In this document: piece by piece, positions 1 through 15,774 of the stretch
Position numbering within the stretch: the stretch's first letter is position 1
Layout of the letters: the number at the start of each line of letters is the position of its first letter
Assembly (NCBI GenBank): GCA_015183035.1
Contig: JACZZP010000013.1
Location: 2,170,001 to 2,234,000, forward strand
Direction: 5' to 3'
DNA length: 64,000 nucleotides
Source: Meloidogyne chitwoodi
Lineage: Eukaryota > Nematoda > Chromadorea > Rhabditida > Meloidogynidae
Notes under the pieces: generated by a model
What the model was told of the DNA's origin: nothing
Databases searched by the model: none
What the model saw: only the letters and a program-made list of their open reading frames with translations
Translations under genes and position numbers: made by a program

Positions 1-472
1 AATATAAGGGAGAAGAATAATAAATAAAATAGAAAACTTAAAAAGTGCTCTGCTATTTGATTATATATTTATTCTCTCTTCTTATTAATTTATCAGAATA
101 TAACTTCGAGAATAAATAATTAATAGTAGTAAAAAATATAAGCATTTTAAAAAATCATTTAATTATTTTTTTTTTGCTTTTTTTATACTTTTGTCTTTTT
201 ATTTTCCTCGTTATTTTTATTTTTTTTTTGAATAGAATTTTACTAATTTTAATTATAGGAAAATAAATACAACCGGATGAAATTCTGACTTTTCCAAGTT
301 TTCTTGTATGGTGTGTGGCTAGCGCCGCCACAGACAACAATAAATATTATCTTTCTCTACTCTATCCTTAAAAAATAAATCAATACAATTCAATATTACA
401 AAATCTTGTCTTTTTTTAGTCTTTTTGGTAATTTTTAAATTTTAATGTTTTATCATTTTTATCAATTCTAGG

Positions 473-1379
473 ATGATTTTAGTAGCAGCACTTATTTTTA
501 TCTTTACAATCAGTCAATCACCAATAACAACAATTGTTTCTTCATCTTCATCTCTTCGTTTAATAAGCCATAAAACAAATCCTGGAGTTGCTGCTGCTTC
601 AATTGGTTCACAAGAATTAATGGATGAATGGGCGCCTTATCGAATTGTTTTTTTGTTAATTTTGGTGGCGTCGTCAGTAGCACTTTGGGCTTCTTACAAA
701 TTGCTTTGGTATATTTTATATTTAATATCTTGTGTATATTCCGGAAACATTTAAAATTCCGGATTAATCAGAATATTTCACAAACAAAAATTCCTGAAAA
801 GAATTTCCGGAAACATAATTCTGGATTAATCAGAACATTTCAGAAATAGAAATTCCTGCAAAGAATTTCCAGAAACATAATTCCGGATTAATCAGAATAT
901 TTAACAAACAAAACTTACTGAAAAACTGAATTACTTTCGGAATGTTTAAACTTTTTCTTTCCGGAAACTTCAGAATTTATGTTGGTAAAAAATATTAAAG
1001 TTTTATTTAATACATTCCGGAAAATATATATATTCTATTCCGGAAAGTTTATAATATAAAGTTATATATTAATTATATATTTTAATTTTTTAGTGAGCAT
1101 TCAGACGATGGAGAAGAGCAACATCAACAACGTATTATTGCTTATCAACCATTGAAACAAAATTCTCAACTTGTTTTATCACTAGATGGTCAAGATGATA
1201 ATTATGATGAAGAAAATTATTTAACAAATAATAAAGAGAAGAAAAATGGTTATAATAATTTAAAAAAGAATAATTATTCATTTTCTTCTTCTTTTGACGA
1301 TGAGGACGATGATGATTTAACTTGTCTTTTAGTAGGAAGAGAAGTAACAACAATCGCAACAACAGTAACATTAAAATAA
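473..1379 (+). CDS. Small single-pass membrane protein, unrecognised
   Basis: Not recognised. Two exons are visible. The first opens with a hydrophobic N-terminal stretch (MILVAALIFIFTISQ), probably a signal peptide. It then has a Ser-rich spacer and a strong membrane segment (about residues 57-75, IVFLLILVASSVALWASYK), and ends at the donor TTTG|gtatat near 707. A 386-base intron with degenerate TTCCGGAAA repeats follows. Exon 2 begins after ttttttag near 1093 and gives a very acidic, Asn/Asp/Glu-rich tail ending in TAA. Predicted topology is type I with a cytoplasmic acidic tail. The ATG lies directly after an acceptor-like tcaattctag, consistent with trans-splicing or a 5' UTR intron. Alternative downstream terminal exons are possible (see 2097-2756). 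The protein reading is fairly convincing; the function is unknown. Confidence 0.55.
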
Positions 1380-4300
1380 AATAAGGAGGATAAAAAATTG
1401 AAAAAACTTTATATTTTTAATTACTAAAGGAAAAACATCTCTTGAAACAATTTGTTCTCTTTTTTCCTTTTTATATATATCGCTCATTTCTCTGTTAAAA
1501 TTTCTGCGATATTATAATATTTAGGCGAAAGCATCTCAACATTTATTAGTATTTTTTATTATCATGTAATGTACCAAAAAAATTAATTATCTGACTTTTT
1601 TTGAATATTTTTGAAAAATTAAAAAAAAGCTTGATTTTGACAAATTTTTTTTTATTTGTCGGATAATTTTTTTCTTAAAAATAATTATTTTTATTAAATA
1701 TTATTTTTTACCAAGAATTTTAAACAAAAAATTTTTTTAGTTTAAATTTAAAAAATGAAAATTCTTGGTATTTTAGTTAAATTACCCTTTTTTCTTGTTT
1801 GTGTGCAAAGGTTTTGTAATTTTTCGATCTAAAGTGCCTTGCTGATCTCTAAAGCAAAAAATTGTTCTCTCTCTCTCTCTTTATTTTATCTCTTTTCCCT
1901 GTTTACAAAATATATATTTGTTTTTGTTTAAGGATTTCAGAAGTTTGAAGAATCAGAAAAACATTTTAAAATGAAAACAAATCAGAAAAACATTTTAAAA
2001 TAAGAAAAATCACAACTTAATGTTTTTTAAAAATTCTGAAATCCTTTTTTTTATGTTTTGTTTCTATTTTCTTTAAATTTTTTTTCCAATACCAGGCTCG
2101 AGAAATTACAAAATAGACGCACAACAACATCAACAAACACTTGACTGGATCTTCTGCCTTTTCAATATATAAAATTAAAAGAAAAATAAATTAGAAAAAT
2201 TGATAAATTAGTTTATACAATTTTTAATGATAAATATATTTAATTGTAGAGAAAAAAATTTTTGTAATTAATGAGTATTAAATTACTCTTAAAATACTTT
2301 TTTTTTTTAATTTTGTTTGAGAAATTAATACAAACTAAAAAAAAGTTTGATTTTTTAATAAAATAATATATAAATTTAAACCTGACAACAAAAACAGGCA
2401 ATTTAAAAAAAAAAGAATTTTTTGGCCACAAAAGAAGACAATAAATTTATTTATTTTTTTAATAAATAAATTTTTTTTTTTTTGTTGTTGTCTGAGATAA
2501 GATTATATATTTTTAGACATTGGTCACTTTAATAGTTTTAAAAATTTATTGTTATTTCAGGCTTTTGAAATTATTTGAATTAAAAAAAAGCTTCATTTAC
2601 TTAATTATTTTTTTAATATATTTTTTTATATTTCAGATTTTTGCTTCAATAAATTTATATTTAAAAAATTCTATTTTTTTATTTTCTTCATTAAAATGTT
2701 CAACTCTATTGGATGGTATTGTTTTCTTAATGTTAGCACTTTTGATAGCAGCTTAAATTATTTTGAAGATGTAACATTGGACAAGGACCAGAATATGTTG
2801 AGGTTTTGGTTTATTTATTTTTTAAGTTTGACTATTTCCATTTGTTTGTTTAATTTCGGTCATTTTTATTTAAATTTTAATTTTTTAATTTTTTTTTATT
2901 TTAAAATATTTTTCTAATTTAATCGAGTTTCTGCCTTTTTTATTTAATTTTTAAAATTTTACTTTATTTTTTTATTCCAATTTTTCTACCCTATTTTTTA
3001 TTATTATTTATTCATTTTTAACTTTTTTTCCCCAAAACGTCATAATATATTTTATTTACTAAAAAAAACATATATATAACAACTATCTATTTGGCACTTT
3101 TTTTTTAAATTTTTTTCCTCAATTTCTTTTTTTCCATTTTTTTATTCTAACACATATAGAGACTTTTTTTTTATATTTTTTAATATTTTATATATAGGTT
3201 AGTATATATATATATATTTTTTATTGCGTGTGGTCCTTTTTCCCTTATAGAAAATATTGCTTCTACTACTATTACTTTTATAATACCAGTTTTTTTAAGT
3301 AGTAAACTAAAAAAAAAAAGAAAAAAGTAGCAGCAGAAGTTTTTTTCTTCTTCTGTAACAACAAATAATAATAATATGAATTTTTATTTATACATATAAT
3401 TTTTTTCCTGTTTTGAAGCTTTTTTTTCTTAATTTGGAAAATTCTGAATTCTTAAAATATTTATTATGTATTTTAATGTTTAATTCTGATTTTATGTTTC
3501 TTTATGTTTTGATGTTTTAATTTTATTCTGATTTTTTTAAATGTTTTTCTTGTTTATTTTGGTTATGTTTATATTTTATTCTGATTTGTGTTTTGTTTTT
3601 TAATTTATTCTTTTGTTTTATTAGATAAAACTGCTTTTTTTTTTGTTTTCACTTTATCCTCCTAAATATTTATATGTACTTTAAAAAAGCCTCCTTTTCT
3701 TCCCAAAAAAAATCTTTTGACTTTTTTCTGTTTATATTTATTTTTTCAATTCTTTAGTTTTTTGACAATATTTGGGTGGTCTTTTTTTAATTTTCTTTCA
3801 TTTTGTTTTTTAGCTATTTTTTTTCATTTGTTTAATAATATAGTGTTAAATAGAAGTTTTTTTCTTCCTTTTTGTTTGTTCACTTGTAGGTATTTTTGGG
3901 GAATTTTTTTAATTAAAAAAATTAATTTTAAAAATTATTTTTATTAATTTTTTCCATTTAATCATTTTTTTATTTTGTACTTTTCACAAAAATTTTATTT
4001 TATATATTTTTTAATTAAAAAACTAGTTTTTGACAGCTTTTAATTTTCTATTTTTTTAAAATTTTTCTTTTTACCATTATCAATCTTTTAAATAAAAATC
4101 CATCAAAAATAAAGAAGTTTTTTTAATTTTTTTATTTGTAAAAATTGATTGAAAATGGAGTATTTAATTTTTTTTTTCAAGAGAGACAGCTTTTCTTTTT
4201 TATATATAAAAAATTAGGGCAACCGTTCCTATTTTTTGTTACAGATTTAAAAAAAAAAGCTGTAGGGGGATTGAAGGGGAAACAGAGAAGAGAGAGCTTT

Positions 4301-5139
4301 TTGTTAAAAAAAAGCAGGTCAACTACATGTTAATAATTTAAAAAAAATAATAAAAATAAGACAAGTTTTTATTTTTAAAATATGTATTGTATTTAAATGT
4401 TTGATTCTGATTTTTTTCAACTTTTATTTGTTGTGTTTTTCACTTATTCTGACTTTTTTAAAGTTTTGTGTTTTTCTCTTATTTAAACTGGGAATGTTTG
4501 AATTTTATTCTGATTTGTGTTTTCCCTATGTTTTTGTATTTTGTAATTTTTTATTATTTTATTATAATTTTCTCTTTTTGTGTTTTAGTATTCTGAACTT
4601 ATTTATATATTTTTAATTAAAATCTAGACTTGAGGAAATTTAATAATTTAAGTGGACATTAGTAAAAAATGGAATTAATTTTTTTTCTATATTTATTTTC
4701 ATCTCGACATTATTCTTCACATGACCGCTACAATTATTTTAAGTAATATTTATTTTTTCCTCATACTAATAATATCCTTTCTTCTCTACTTTCCCTTCTT
4801 CGCAATAAAAAAAACAAACCACCGGCTGGCACCAAGTCTAGTAAAAAACAAGCGCAAGCGAAGATTGTTTATAACAAAAAACAAAGATAGAGAAAATAAA
4901 TGTTTGGGAAAACAAAAAAATATTATGAGGAAAATTGGAAAATTATTAGTTGTTATAGCTTAGAATTATATATTTTAAATGTGTTCTTTTGTTTTTATTT
5001 TACTCTGAATTTTTCAGATGTTTTTCTCGTCTTCTGTTTTATTAGTAGTGTTTTTATCTGATTTGTTCACGTTAAGTTTATTATTGTATTTTTCTGATTT
5101 TTTTATATTTTATTCTCAAGAAAAGAAAAAGTTTAGTTA
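1380..5139. other. AT-rich non-coding stretch with possible orphan exons
   Basis: Mostly T-rich low-complexity DNA. Two short pieces could be terminal exons. One at about 2096-2144 follows an ccaatacccag-like acceptor and reads LEKLQNRRTTTSTNT then stop. The other at about 2636-2756 follows tttcag and ends in a hydrophobic LDGIVFLMLALLIAA then stop. Neither can be joined with confidence to the gene at 473. Between 3440 and 5110 the word ATTCTGATTTT recurs many times at irregular spacing, as in a decayed tandem repeat. I see no other gene. Confidence 0.4.
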
Positions 5140-5141
5140 AC

Positions 5142-5225
5142 ATTGTTTGGTTTAGTTGGTAAAGCTCTTTTTTATATAAATATTCTTGACCCAAAGGTCA
5201 AGGGTTCGAGACGTTTCAGTGGCGA
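5142..5225 (+). pseudogene. tRNA-like sequence (A and B box)
   Basis: An A-box match TGGTTTAGTTGG (5148-5159) is followed by a B-box-like GGTTCGAGACG (5203-5213), with a short self-complementary TTGACC/GGTCAA between them. The ends do not pair into an acceptor stem, so this is a tRNA-derived relic or SINE head and not a working tRNA. Confidence 0.5.
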
Positions 5226-7220
5226 ATATTTTCTAAATTAATTATAAATTTTTATTTTTTTAAATTATTTTTGATTAAAAAAATCGGAAGCTTAAGATAA
5301 AAAAAGAGAAAAAATTTAATTATATTTATTATTGTGGATAAACGACAGACAATTTTTATAGAGAGGTAGAGGGTCCGAAATATATAATAAAAAAAGCACA
5401 AAGAATAATTTTTTTAGTGGAAGGTGGACGACACATTCACTTTACTATTTTTCATTTTTTAAAATATTTTTTTTTGAGAGAGATATTTTTTTAAAAAAGA
5501 ATTGTTCATCCAAGAAAAAACCAATTTTATTTAAAAAAAATGGCGCACGTCGGAAAGAGCTTTTTCTTCTTCTCCTTTTTTTCGACAATTGGCAGATTGC
5601 CTTTTAATATAAAATATTTTTTATCTGTCTGGACTTTTGACAAAAAATGACCATTGCACATTAAAAAATTTTTTTTTTAATAAAAAATGAGACAGACGAT
5701 AAAAAATGGAACGCATAGTTAGGGGAAAGAAATTTAAAAAAAATTTATGTTATTTGAGATTTAATGAAGAGGGAATTGATTGATAAAAAAGCAATATTTG
5801 AGTCTATAAAAAGAAAGTGTTTTAGTATTTTAAAATAAACTATTATTTGCTATAGAAAATATTTTTTATTTTATTTTTTTTAGGAAAATAGGATGGCACA
5901 AAATAAAAAATTTTTTTCTTGACATTTTATTTATTTTTTTTTAGTCTTTATTTTAAATAAAGAATTTTTTTCTCGATGACCATGTCTAATTTTTTTGTGG
6001 ATATTATAGAGGGGGTAATGTTTTTTGTTTTTTAGTGTCCGCCCACTATTTAAATAATATTTTTTTATTTTATTTATTTTGCCTCTCTCGAATAGTGTTT
6101 TTAAAGAAAAGAGAGTGGGTAGTTTTAATATATTTTTATTTATTTAGCACACAAAAATATAAATATCTTCTCTTTTTTTTTAATTTAAATTTGTTGTATT
6201 AAAAAAAAATATTTTTTAAGAAGGAACTATTTTTTAAAAATTAAAAAAAATATCTTTTGTATTAATTTTAATAAATTTTTTGGAATTAATATGTATGAGA
6301 CCCCTTTAAAAGGTCGTACATTGATTTAGTTAAAATTGGAACAAAAAATTTTTTTTTTAATTAAAAATTTTCCTTCTTGAAATTAATTTTTTAAAATATT
6401 TGTTTTACCTTATCTCTTCCTCTTTATTTTAAAATAATTTTTTTATAATAATAATAATATTTCGGTGCTCCAATATACTTTTTTTGGCGTATATGTTTTT
6501 GCGCCGAGATTACCTTTATGTTTTTATTTAAATTTGATTATGACACGTGAATTTTTACTATAAAATTAAAATAAAAGTGTCACAAAGCAATAGAAAACAA
6601 ATTAAAATTTTTATTCGGAAACATGTTTTTTTATATTTTTTTTAAACAACAAGGACATAAATTATCTGAAACATATATATATTAAAGTGCTTATCAATGT
6701 TATGGCCGCCCAATACATCCTATATGTATTTATTTATTTATAAAACAACAAACAAACATATAGGAGAAACAACAACAAGGAAGAAGAAAGAAAAAAACAA
6801 CCAATAAAACAAACAAACAAAAAGAGTGTTAGAGAGAAACACAACAAATAAAAAGTTTTTGCGGCCATTAAAATAAAAAGATGTTTTTATTATTATCTCT
6901 AACACAATTGTAAAAATAATAAATAAATATTTAATAATGTTAGAGAAAAGAAGAAAAAATAATAATACTCTTAACCAATTATTTATTTTAAAGTTATTGT
7001 GCTGTTGTCAACAAAAAGATGATAAATGGTTAGTTGGATATTAAAAAAAATTATTTTTTTTTTTAATTTTTTTCTCAAGAATAGGTTGATTTTGACTATT
7101 TTTTACTATTAGACATTTTAAAAAATTTTTATTAGTAATTTTGAACATTTTTTATGAGCTTTTTTCACCTATAGATATTCTGAATTATTATTTTTTATTT
7201 TTTCACCCATTAAAGATTTT
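5226..7220. other. AT-rich intergenic DNA, no gene seen
   Basis: Long T and A runs with short less AT-rich patches (for example around 5340-5400 and 6690-6850, the latter a purine-rich AACAAC/GAAGAAAG stretch). No reading frame with coding character, no RNA gene and no clear repeat boundaries were found. Confidence 0.4.
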
Positions 7221-7425
7221 TGGGAGCAGGCCAGTTGACCGCAAGGCCGGTTTACCGCAGGGCTATAACTTATTTTACATTTACCAAAAATGTTCGACCC
7301 AAAGATGGTTCGACTCAGCTCGACGAGCTGAGTCGAATGACACTAAGATCTCTATTATATGACAATTATAAACAGAGTTATAGCCCTGCGGTAAACCGTC
7401 CTTGCGGTCAACTGGGGTGTACCCA
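7221..7425. mobile_element. Foldback MITE with about 40-bp terminal inverted repeats
   Basis: The left end, containing CAGTTGACCGCAAGG and TTTACCGCAGGGCTATAACT, is repeated in inverted orientation at the right end (AGTTATAGCCCTGCGGTAAA ... CCTTGCGGTCAACTG), with only a few mismatches. The outermost bases TGGG...CCCA also match. The element is flanked on both sides by GATTTT, a plausible 6-bp target duplication, though the flanks are T-rich. In the centre (7309-7337) is a perfect hairpin: TTCGACTCAGCTCG, one A, then its complement. It has no coding capacity. It stands out from its surroundings by higher GC. Confidence 0.75.
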
Positions 7426-10400
7426 GATTTTTTTAATAAAAAAAGTGCAAATTATTAGAGAATTGTAACGCCCATATTTTAAATTATAGATATGAGAGAA
7501 AAAAAGCGACGCAGCAATTTTACTATTTTTTTACTATAATTTCTTTGTTCTTCAATTTTTTTTAAATTTTTTTTTTGAACTCAAATATTTTTTTTTAAAT
7601 ATTTGAATTTTTTTCTGGGACAAAGAGGGATGAATGTGTGAGGTTATTTTATAAATTAACATATATTAGATATATATTTATATATAATTTTATTTGTTTA
7701 GTAGAAAAATTAAATTTTAAGTAATTTTTTAATTTTTTTTTTCGTGAAGATTATTTTTTCTTCGAAATTTGTTTCAGAAAGTTATTTTTTAAATAAATGT
7801 TTTTGAAACTTCTTTTAATCAAACTAATTTGTAAAATTTGTAGTTTGTTTCACAACTATGTTTAATTTTATTTTTTTACAACAATTTTGTATTAATATCG
7901 ATCTGTTTTACAATTTATATGTTTTTACATGTTTTGTGAAAAAAATAAATGTTTTGTAAAAACATGTTGGAAAAAAGGTTATAAAAAACAAACGAGATTT
8001 TGAATAAAACAAACACAAATTGTAAAACACAAGTTTTACAATGCATATGTTAGTAAAATGAGTTGTAAACTTTTTTTAACTTTTATCTATTATTTTTTAA
8101 GCATGTTGAAGCAATTTATTCTCTTAAGTTAGTTTTTTTTAATTTTAATATTTTTCTGTTCAAGATATTCCCACCAAAAATAAAAGTGAAAAATATTTAA
8201 GTAATAAAATTTTTTTTTAAATTCATACAAAAAAAGTCTGTGCGCCTCGAATCAATATATATATTATTTATTTTTGCTGCTTGTGTGTGTGTTGTCGTAG
8301 AGTGGTTAGAAAGTTGGTTATAGTTGTTTTTTTGTGTGTGTTTGTCATTGACATGACAGAGGTCCACTAAAATAAAAATAAAAAAAAGCTCTCTCTTTTT
8401 CTCTATTTTAAAAAAAATGGCTGTCATAAAAGATGGCGAAAAAAGAAAAATAAAAGAAAAAAAACATCTCTATATCCAACCAGTTTTTTTAGACAAAAAA
8501 CAACCTCTTTTTTCTCTTTACTTTTTTTCCACCGTTCTTTTTTATTTTATTTTTCTCTTTTCAATTTTTTCATCTCCTCCCACTTTTTTTTCTTATGCGA
8601 ATAAGCCCCATTTTCCCCTCCTCTCTTTATTTTTTCTTTCCAACCAGCTAGCCATTTTTTATTTTATTTTTTTTCTCTTTAAATAAACAGGATATTACTT
8701 TAACTACTTTTTTTTCTTGTTAAAAAAATTTTTTTTCTATGAATAGTTACTTTTATTATTTTTTTTTTATTCAAAATGAAGATCTTACATATAAAAAATG
8801 ATTAATTTTAAGTTCCAACTTTTTTTACAATTTGTTTTTTTGCTATTTTTCAACTTTTATTTTTTTCAACTTGTTTTACAATTCTCAACTTTTTTTTTAA
8901 TTTTTGCAACATTTTTATTGGCGCCAATTTTTATTTTTTTAAACTTTTCATAAATTTCATTCGCTTAATTGCTTCCGTTTCTTTTTTTTATTTTTACATT
9001 AAAAAATATCTAAATGCTTTTACATAAAAATTGCTAATGTTTCCTTTTTACCAAAATAGTTATTTTTCTTCTAAATCTATTTAAAACTCTTCTAATATTT
9101 TTATTAACTTTCTCCTCCCATTTTTTTCTTAATTCTTTTATAGAAAAGACATCTGAGAATTAATAATTTACTATATAAATTTTTTAATTATACCATATTT
9201 AATAAAAAAATGCGCGAAATGCCAATAGTAATAAATATTTATAGGGATATGTATATTTTCAAAAATGCTTCATTTTTTTAACCTAAAAACATTCTTAAAC
9301 TAAATTTTTTCAAACTTGTTTTACAAACTTACGCGAGCCTTTTTTACAATTACTAAAACTTTGTTTTCTCAAAAACTTGAGTTTATTAAAAAAAACAATG
9401 TTTTATATAAACTTGCTTCTCTTTAAAATCCACTTGGATATTGTCTGAACTCAACTTTCCCATTTTTCTGTTTTTACCATTTTTTTTTATTTTTTTAAAT
9501 AATATTTACATTTATATTTATTAATTCATTAATTTTCTTTTAATTTCTCATATTTATAAAAAAACCATTATTTTCCTTTCTTCTTCATTGCTAGTTATTT
9601 TTTTGTTTCGTGCCATTGTTCGTGCTATTACAAATTTTTATTTATGACACTGTTAATGAACGTGTCTTTTTCTCCCTTTTCTCAATTTTTCTCTCCAGCC
9701 TTGACAAAATGTGAATATTTATAAAAATATTTTGTCGCGCACAAAAGGGTAAAGTAATATAAACACAACCACCACCTTTTTTTATTTCCTGCAGTGAAGC
9801 CTTATTTACCGTAGTTTTTTCTAATATAGGTTTATTAGTGTGTTTTTTCGCCGTTTCATTAATTATTTTCTTTTAAAAAAATACAATTTATTTTCTCCAT
9901 AATCTTTTTTTATAATTATTAGTTTTTTGGTAAATGATAATTTTATGTTTTTTTATTAAAAGTTTTAAAAAAATTGTTTTTCTATTTTATTGTAAAACAA
10001 GTTGAATATTTAAAATTTTATTTTAAACATGTTTTATCATTTGTTTTGCTAACCTTATGTTTTCAACTTTTTTTACAACTCTTTTTCAAGTTTATTTTAC
10101 AATCCATTTTCTTAATTGTTTTATTTATTTTCCAACTTTTTCTCCAACATGTTTTAATAATAGTTTTAAACTTTATTGTGTTTTATAATAATGTTTTGCT
10201 TTTAGGCGTCGACTCCTAACCTTTTTTAAATTTATATTCTGATCAAAAATAAAGTTCGCCATTTTTAAAAAAGGAAACAGCTGGTTTTTAAATTTTTATT
10301 TCATTTACTAAATATATATCATGATTTTATAATTTTTAAATTTTATTGATATTGATATTCTTTTTTAAAATATTTTTTTTGGGCTCTAAAATTTTTATTC

Positions 10401-13169
10401 TATGGTCTTTTTTGCTAATTTTTTATTAAAATAAATTTATCTATTTCTGCGTTGTTCGCAAAATTTTTCATTGCTTCATATGAATGATAATAAACCGGTT
10501 GATGAGGAAGGGAAAAATAGGGAAAAAAGAGGAGAGAGATTTAAAAAATGATTGGAGGAAAAAGAGAATATTTTTTTATAAATTGCTCTTTTTCTAACTT
10601 AGAGTTGTTTTTTAGTGTTTGGTTTAGTGTGTTGTAAAGGCGAAAGATTTAATTTTAGTTAGAAAAAAATTCTTTGTGAAGTCGCGCTGCTAACTTAATT
10701 AAATAAAGTCCATTAACCCAAAAGATCTTTTGTTAAATTATCAAAGTTTTCTCTTTTTTGTCTAACTTGTTTTTACAATTTGTTTTCCAACATTTTACAA
10801 TTTTTAGCAAATTGTTTCTCAACTTTAAAAAGTTTTAAATGAAACATGGTTTACAATTTGTTTTTACTAATTTATTTAGTTTGCAATTTATTTTTAAAAG
10901 AAACATTTTTTCACACATTTTTCTAATTTTATTTTATTTTTTGATCTTATGGGTTTTCAAAAATAAACGCGATTTATTGCAGCAAACGATTTATATATTT
11001 AAGTGTTTTTTGGTTGATTTTATTATATGGTTGTTGTTGTGATGGCTGACATCTTTTTCTCTTCCTCCTCCAATATATTTTAATGACAACCAAACCATTG
11101 AAAAAGGCGTGGAAAAAAACGATATAAAAAATGGTAACCCTTATCTGTACTTAGATTATATTGCGGATAACAACAATTTTTATTGCGCATTTGAAGCTAA
11201 ATTTTAATGTTTTTTGGATTGTTTTACAATTTTTTTACTTAATTTTAAACTAAAGAATTTTTTTTATTTAATTTTGATACTTTTTCCTTATCATTTAACT
11301 TTTTTTCTTTTTGTTTATTTAAAGAAATACTTTTTATTTATTAAAAAAAATAAAATAAATTTAAATATTTATCACAAGGACAATATATTTTTTTTGAAAT
11401 CATAAAAATTTAAATTTTTATGAGCATTCTAAATACATATAAAAATGTAAGGGTATACACACAAAACAAATAAAACAAGGCAACAAAAACAACATAAAAA
11501 TTGTAAAATGTTTCTAATTGTTTTTTGTATTTTTCTCTTTTTTCTTCCTTCTTTTCTTCTGATAAACTTTATATTTACAATTGTAAATGTTTTTGTGTGT
11601 TTTTGTTTTTATTATTTTTATTTCTCTAATATTTTTCTTTTATCCAACAAAGTCTATGTATATATTATTATTAAAAACACGCCTATATTTTTTCTCTTAA
11701 ATATTTTTACTTCCCCTTTTTTATTTATTTTTTTTCTTATTAAAAAAATTATATTTAAAATAACATTTAATTTTCATTTTTATGACACTTTTTATCTTAA
11801 TGTTTCTTATTTTAAATTTTTTTTTATTACGATTGAATATTTGGTTGATTTTTAGGCAGAAATTTTTTTTCTAAATTTAAAAATATTATTTGCCATATTT
11901 TTCTTATCTAAAAAGTAATTCATCTTTTTCTCTTAAATTTTTATTCTTTTTTATTAAGAAATTTATTTTTTTAGTTCTTCTTAAATCAAAAAATTAACCA
12001 ATCACTTTTAATCGCACGCCTACTTTTTATTTTATTTTTTATAAATATATTTTTTTTTTCATTTTCTTGTTCTTTCGCCTATAGTTAGGACGAAAAAAAA
12101 GAAGACGCCACCACAGTTACTTAAAAAAATAATATTTTTTTCTAATCGTATTAAAAAAATATCCTCCTTTTCTTTTTTTTCTTCAGAAAAACATTTTTTA
12201 ACTCTTTTTGTTTTATGTTTAAATTTGCAACAATTTCCATTTTTTTATTATACGAAAAGCAATTTTCTAAAGCTAATTTGTTTTTTTTAAGATTTTATGT
12301 TGTTTTTGTATTTTTTTCTATCTTTTTTTTTTTATAATTTTTTTACCTTTTTTATATTTTTTGGATATATTTTTTGTTATTTATTTCTTCATTTTATTTC
12401 ATACCATTTTTTCAATTTAGATTAGTTTAATATGGGGAAACTGACCCTGGGGGAAGGCTAAGTGGGCATTGACCTTGAATAACTAATGCAGCGAATATTT
12501 ACCATATACAATAATATAAAAAATACTAACTTTATAAAATAATCAAAACAAATGTAAAAAAATAATTTATCATTTTAAGATATTTCTAATATAAATTTTT
12601 TCAAATTTATATTTTTTTAATATAATATTTTTATTGTTTTTAATATAACCTTTTGTAAAACATTATTGTAAAAAACATCAAACATTAACCTTTTTTCCTG
12701 AAAGCACAAAAACATCCACAACATAATTGTAAACAAACAAACCCATTAAACAAATTTTTTTATCCAACAAAATAAACATTGTTTTACAAAATTTTTTTTT
12801 GTATTTTTCCGGAAAGAGTTTTATTTGATATTTTATTATAATTATACTTTGTTAGCAATTTTTATTTCATTTCTTTTTAATATTTATATTTTTTTATTCT
12901 TGATTTTTTTTAATACGAAAAATGTCTTCTAGGGGAACAAGTAAACAAAATTTCTAATTACAATTCATCTGTTATACTTTAAAAAAATTTTTTATAATTT
13001 TTTTCATTTATTTTTTCTTTTATTTCTTTTGAACATAAGTAAACAATCAAATGACAATTTTGAATTTTTGGCATTCATTTTCATTGAATATTTATTTTTA
13101 TCATTTTAAATAAAGTTTAAAAAAACTATAGAAAAAAAGAATTTTATCGTTGTTCAAAATTTTTTATAA
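7426..13169. other. Long AT-rich region upstream of lin-29
   Basis: About 5.7 kb of T-rich DNA without a convincing coding exon. The words TGTTTTACAA and TTTTACAATTTG recur from about 7800 to 13000. One conspicuous GC-richer island lies at about 12432-12500. It sits just after an acceptor-like ttttcaatttag and contains a micro-ORF (MGKLTLGEG, stop) starting at about 12433; it may be a 5' non-coding exon or conserved control element of lin-29. The large size fits a developmentally controlled gene with distant regulatory DNA, but that is inference. Confidence 0.35.

Positions 13170-15774
<2,605 letters not shown>

Noticed and set aside
4721..4963. 80-codon open frame with hydrophobic start and basic end
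   Set aside because: Could pass for a small secreted protein, but it lies in T-rich DNA that yields hydrophobic frames by chance, has no splice or conservation support, and its second half is A-rich by base-composition shift alone.
8417..8686. 89-codon Phe-rich frame
   Set aside because: Composition is that of random T-rich sequence (Phe/Leu/Ser runs); no family feature.
11508..11855. 115-codon Phe/Ile-rich frame
   Set aside because: Long, but made of TTT/ATT codons only; this is expected in such sequence and shows no domain or exon structure.
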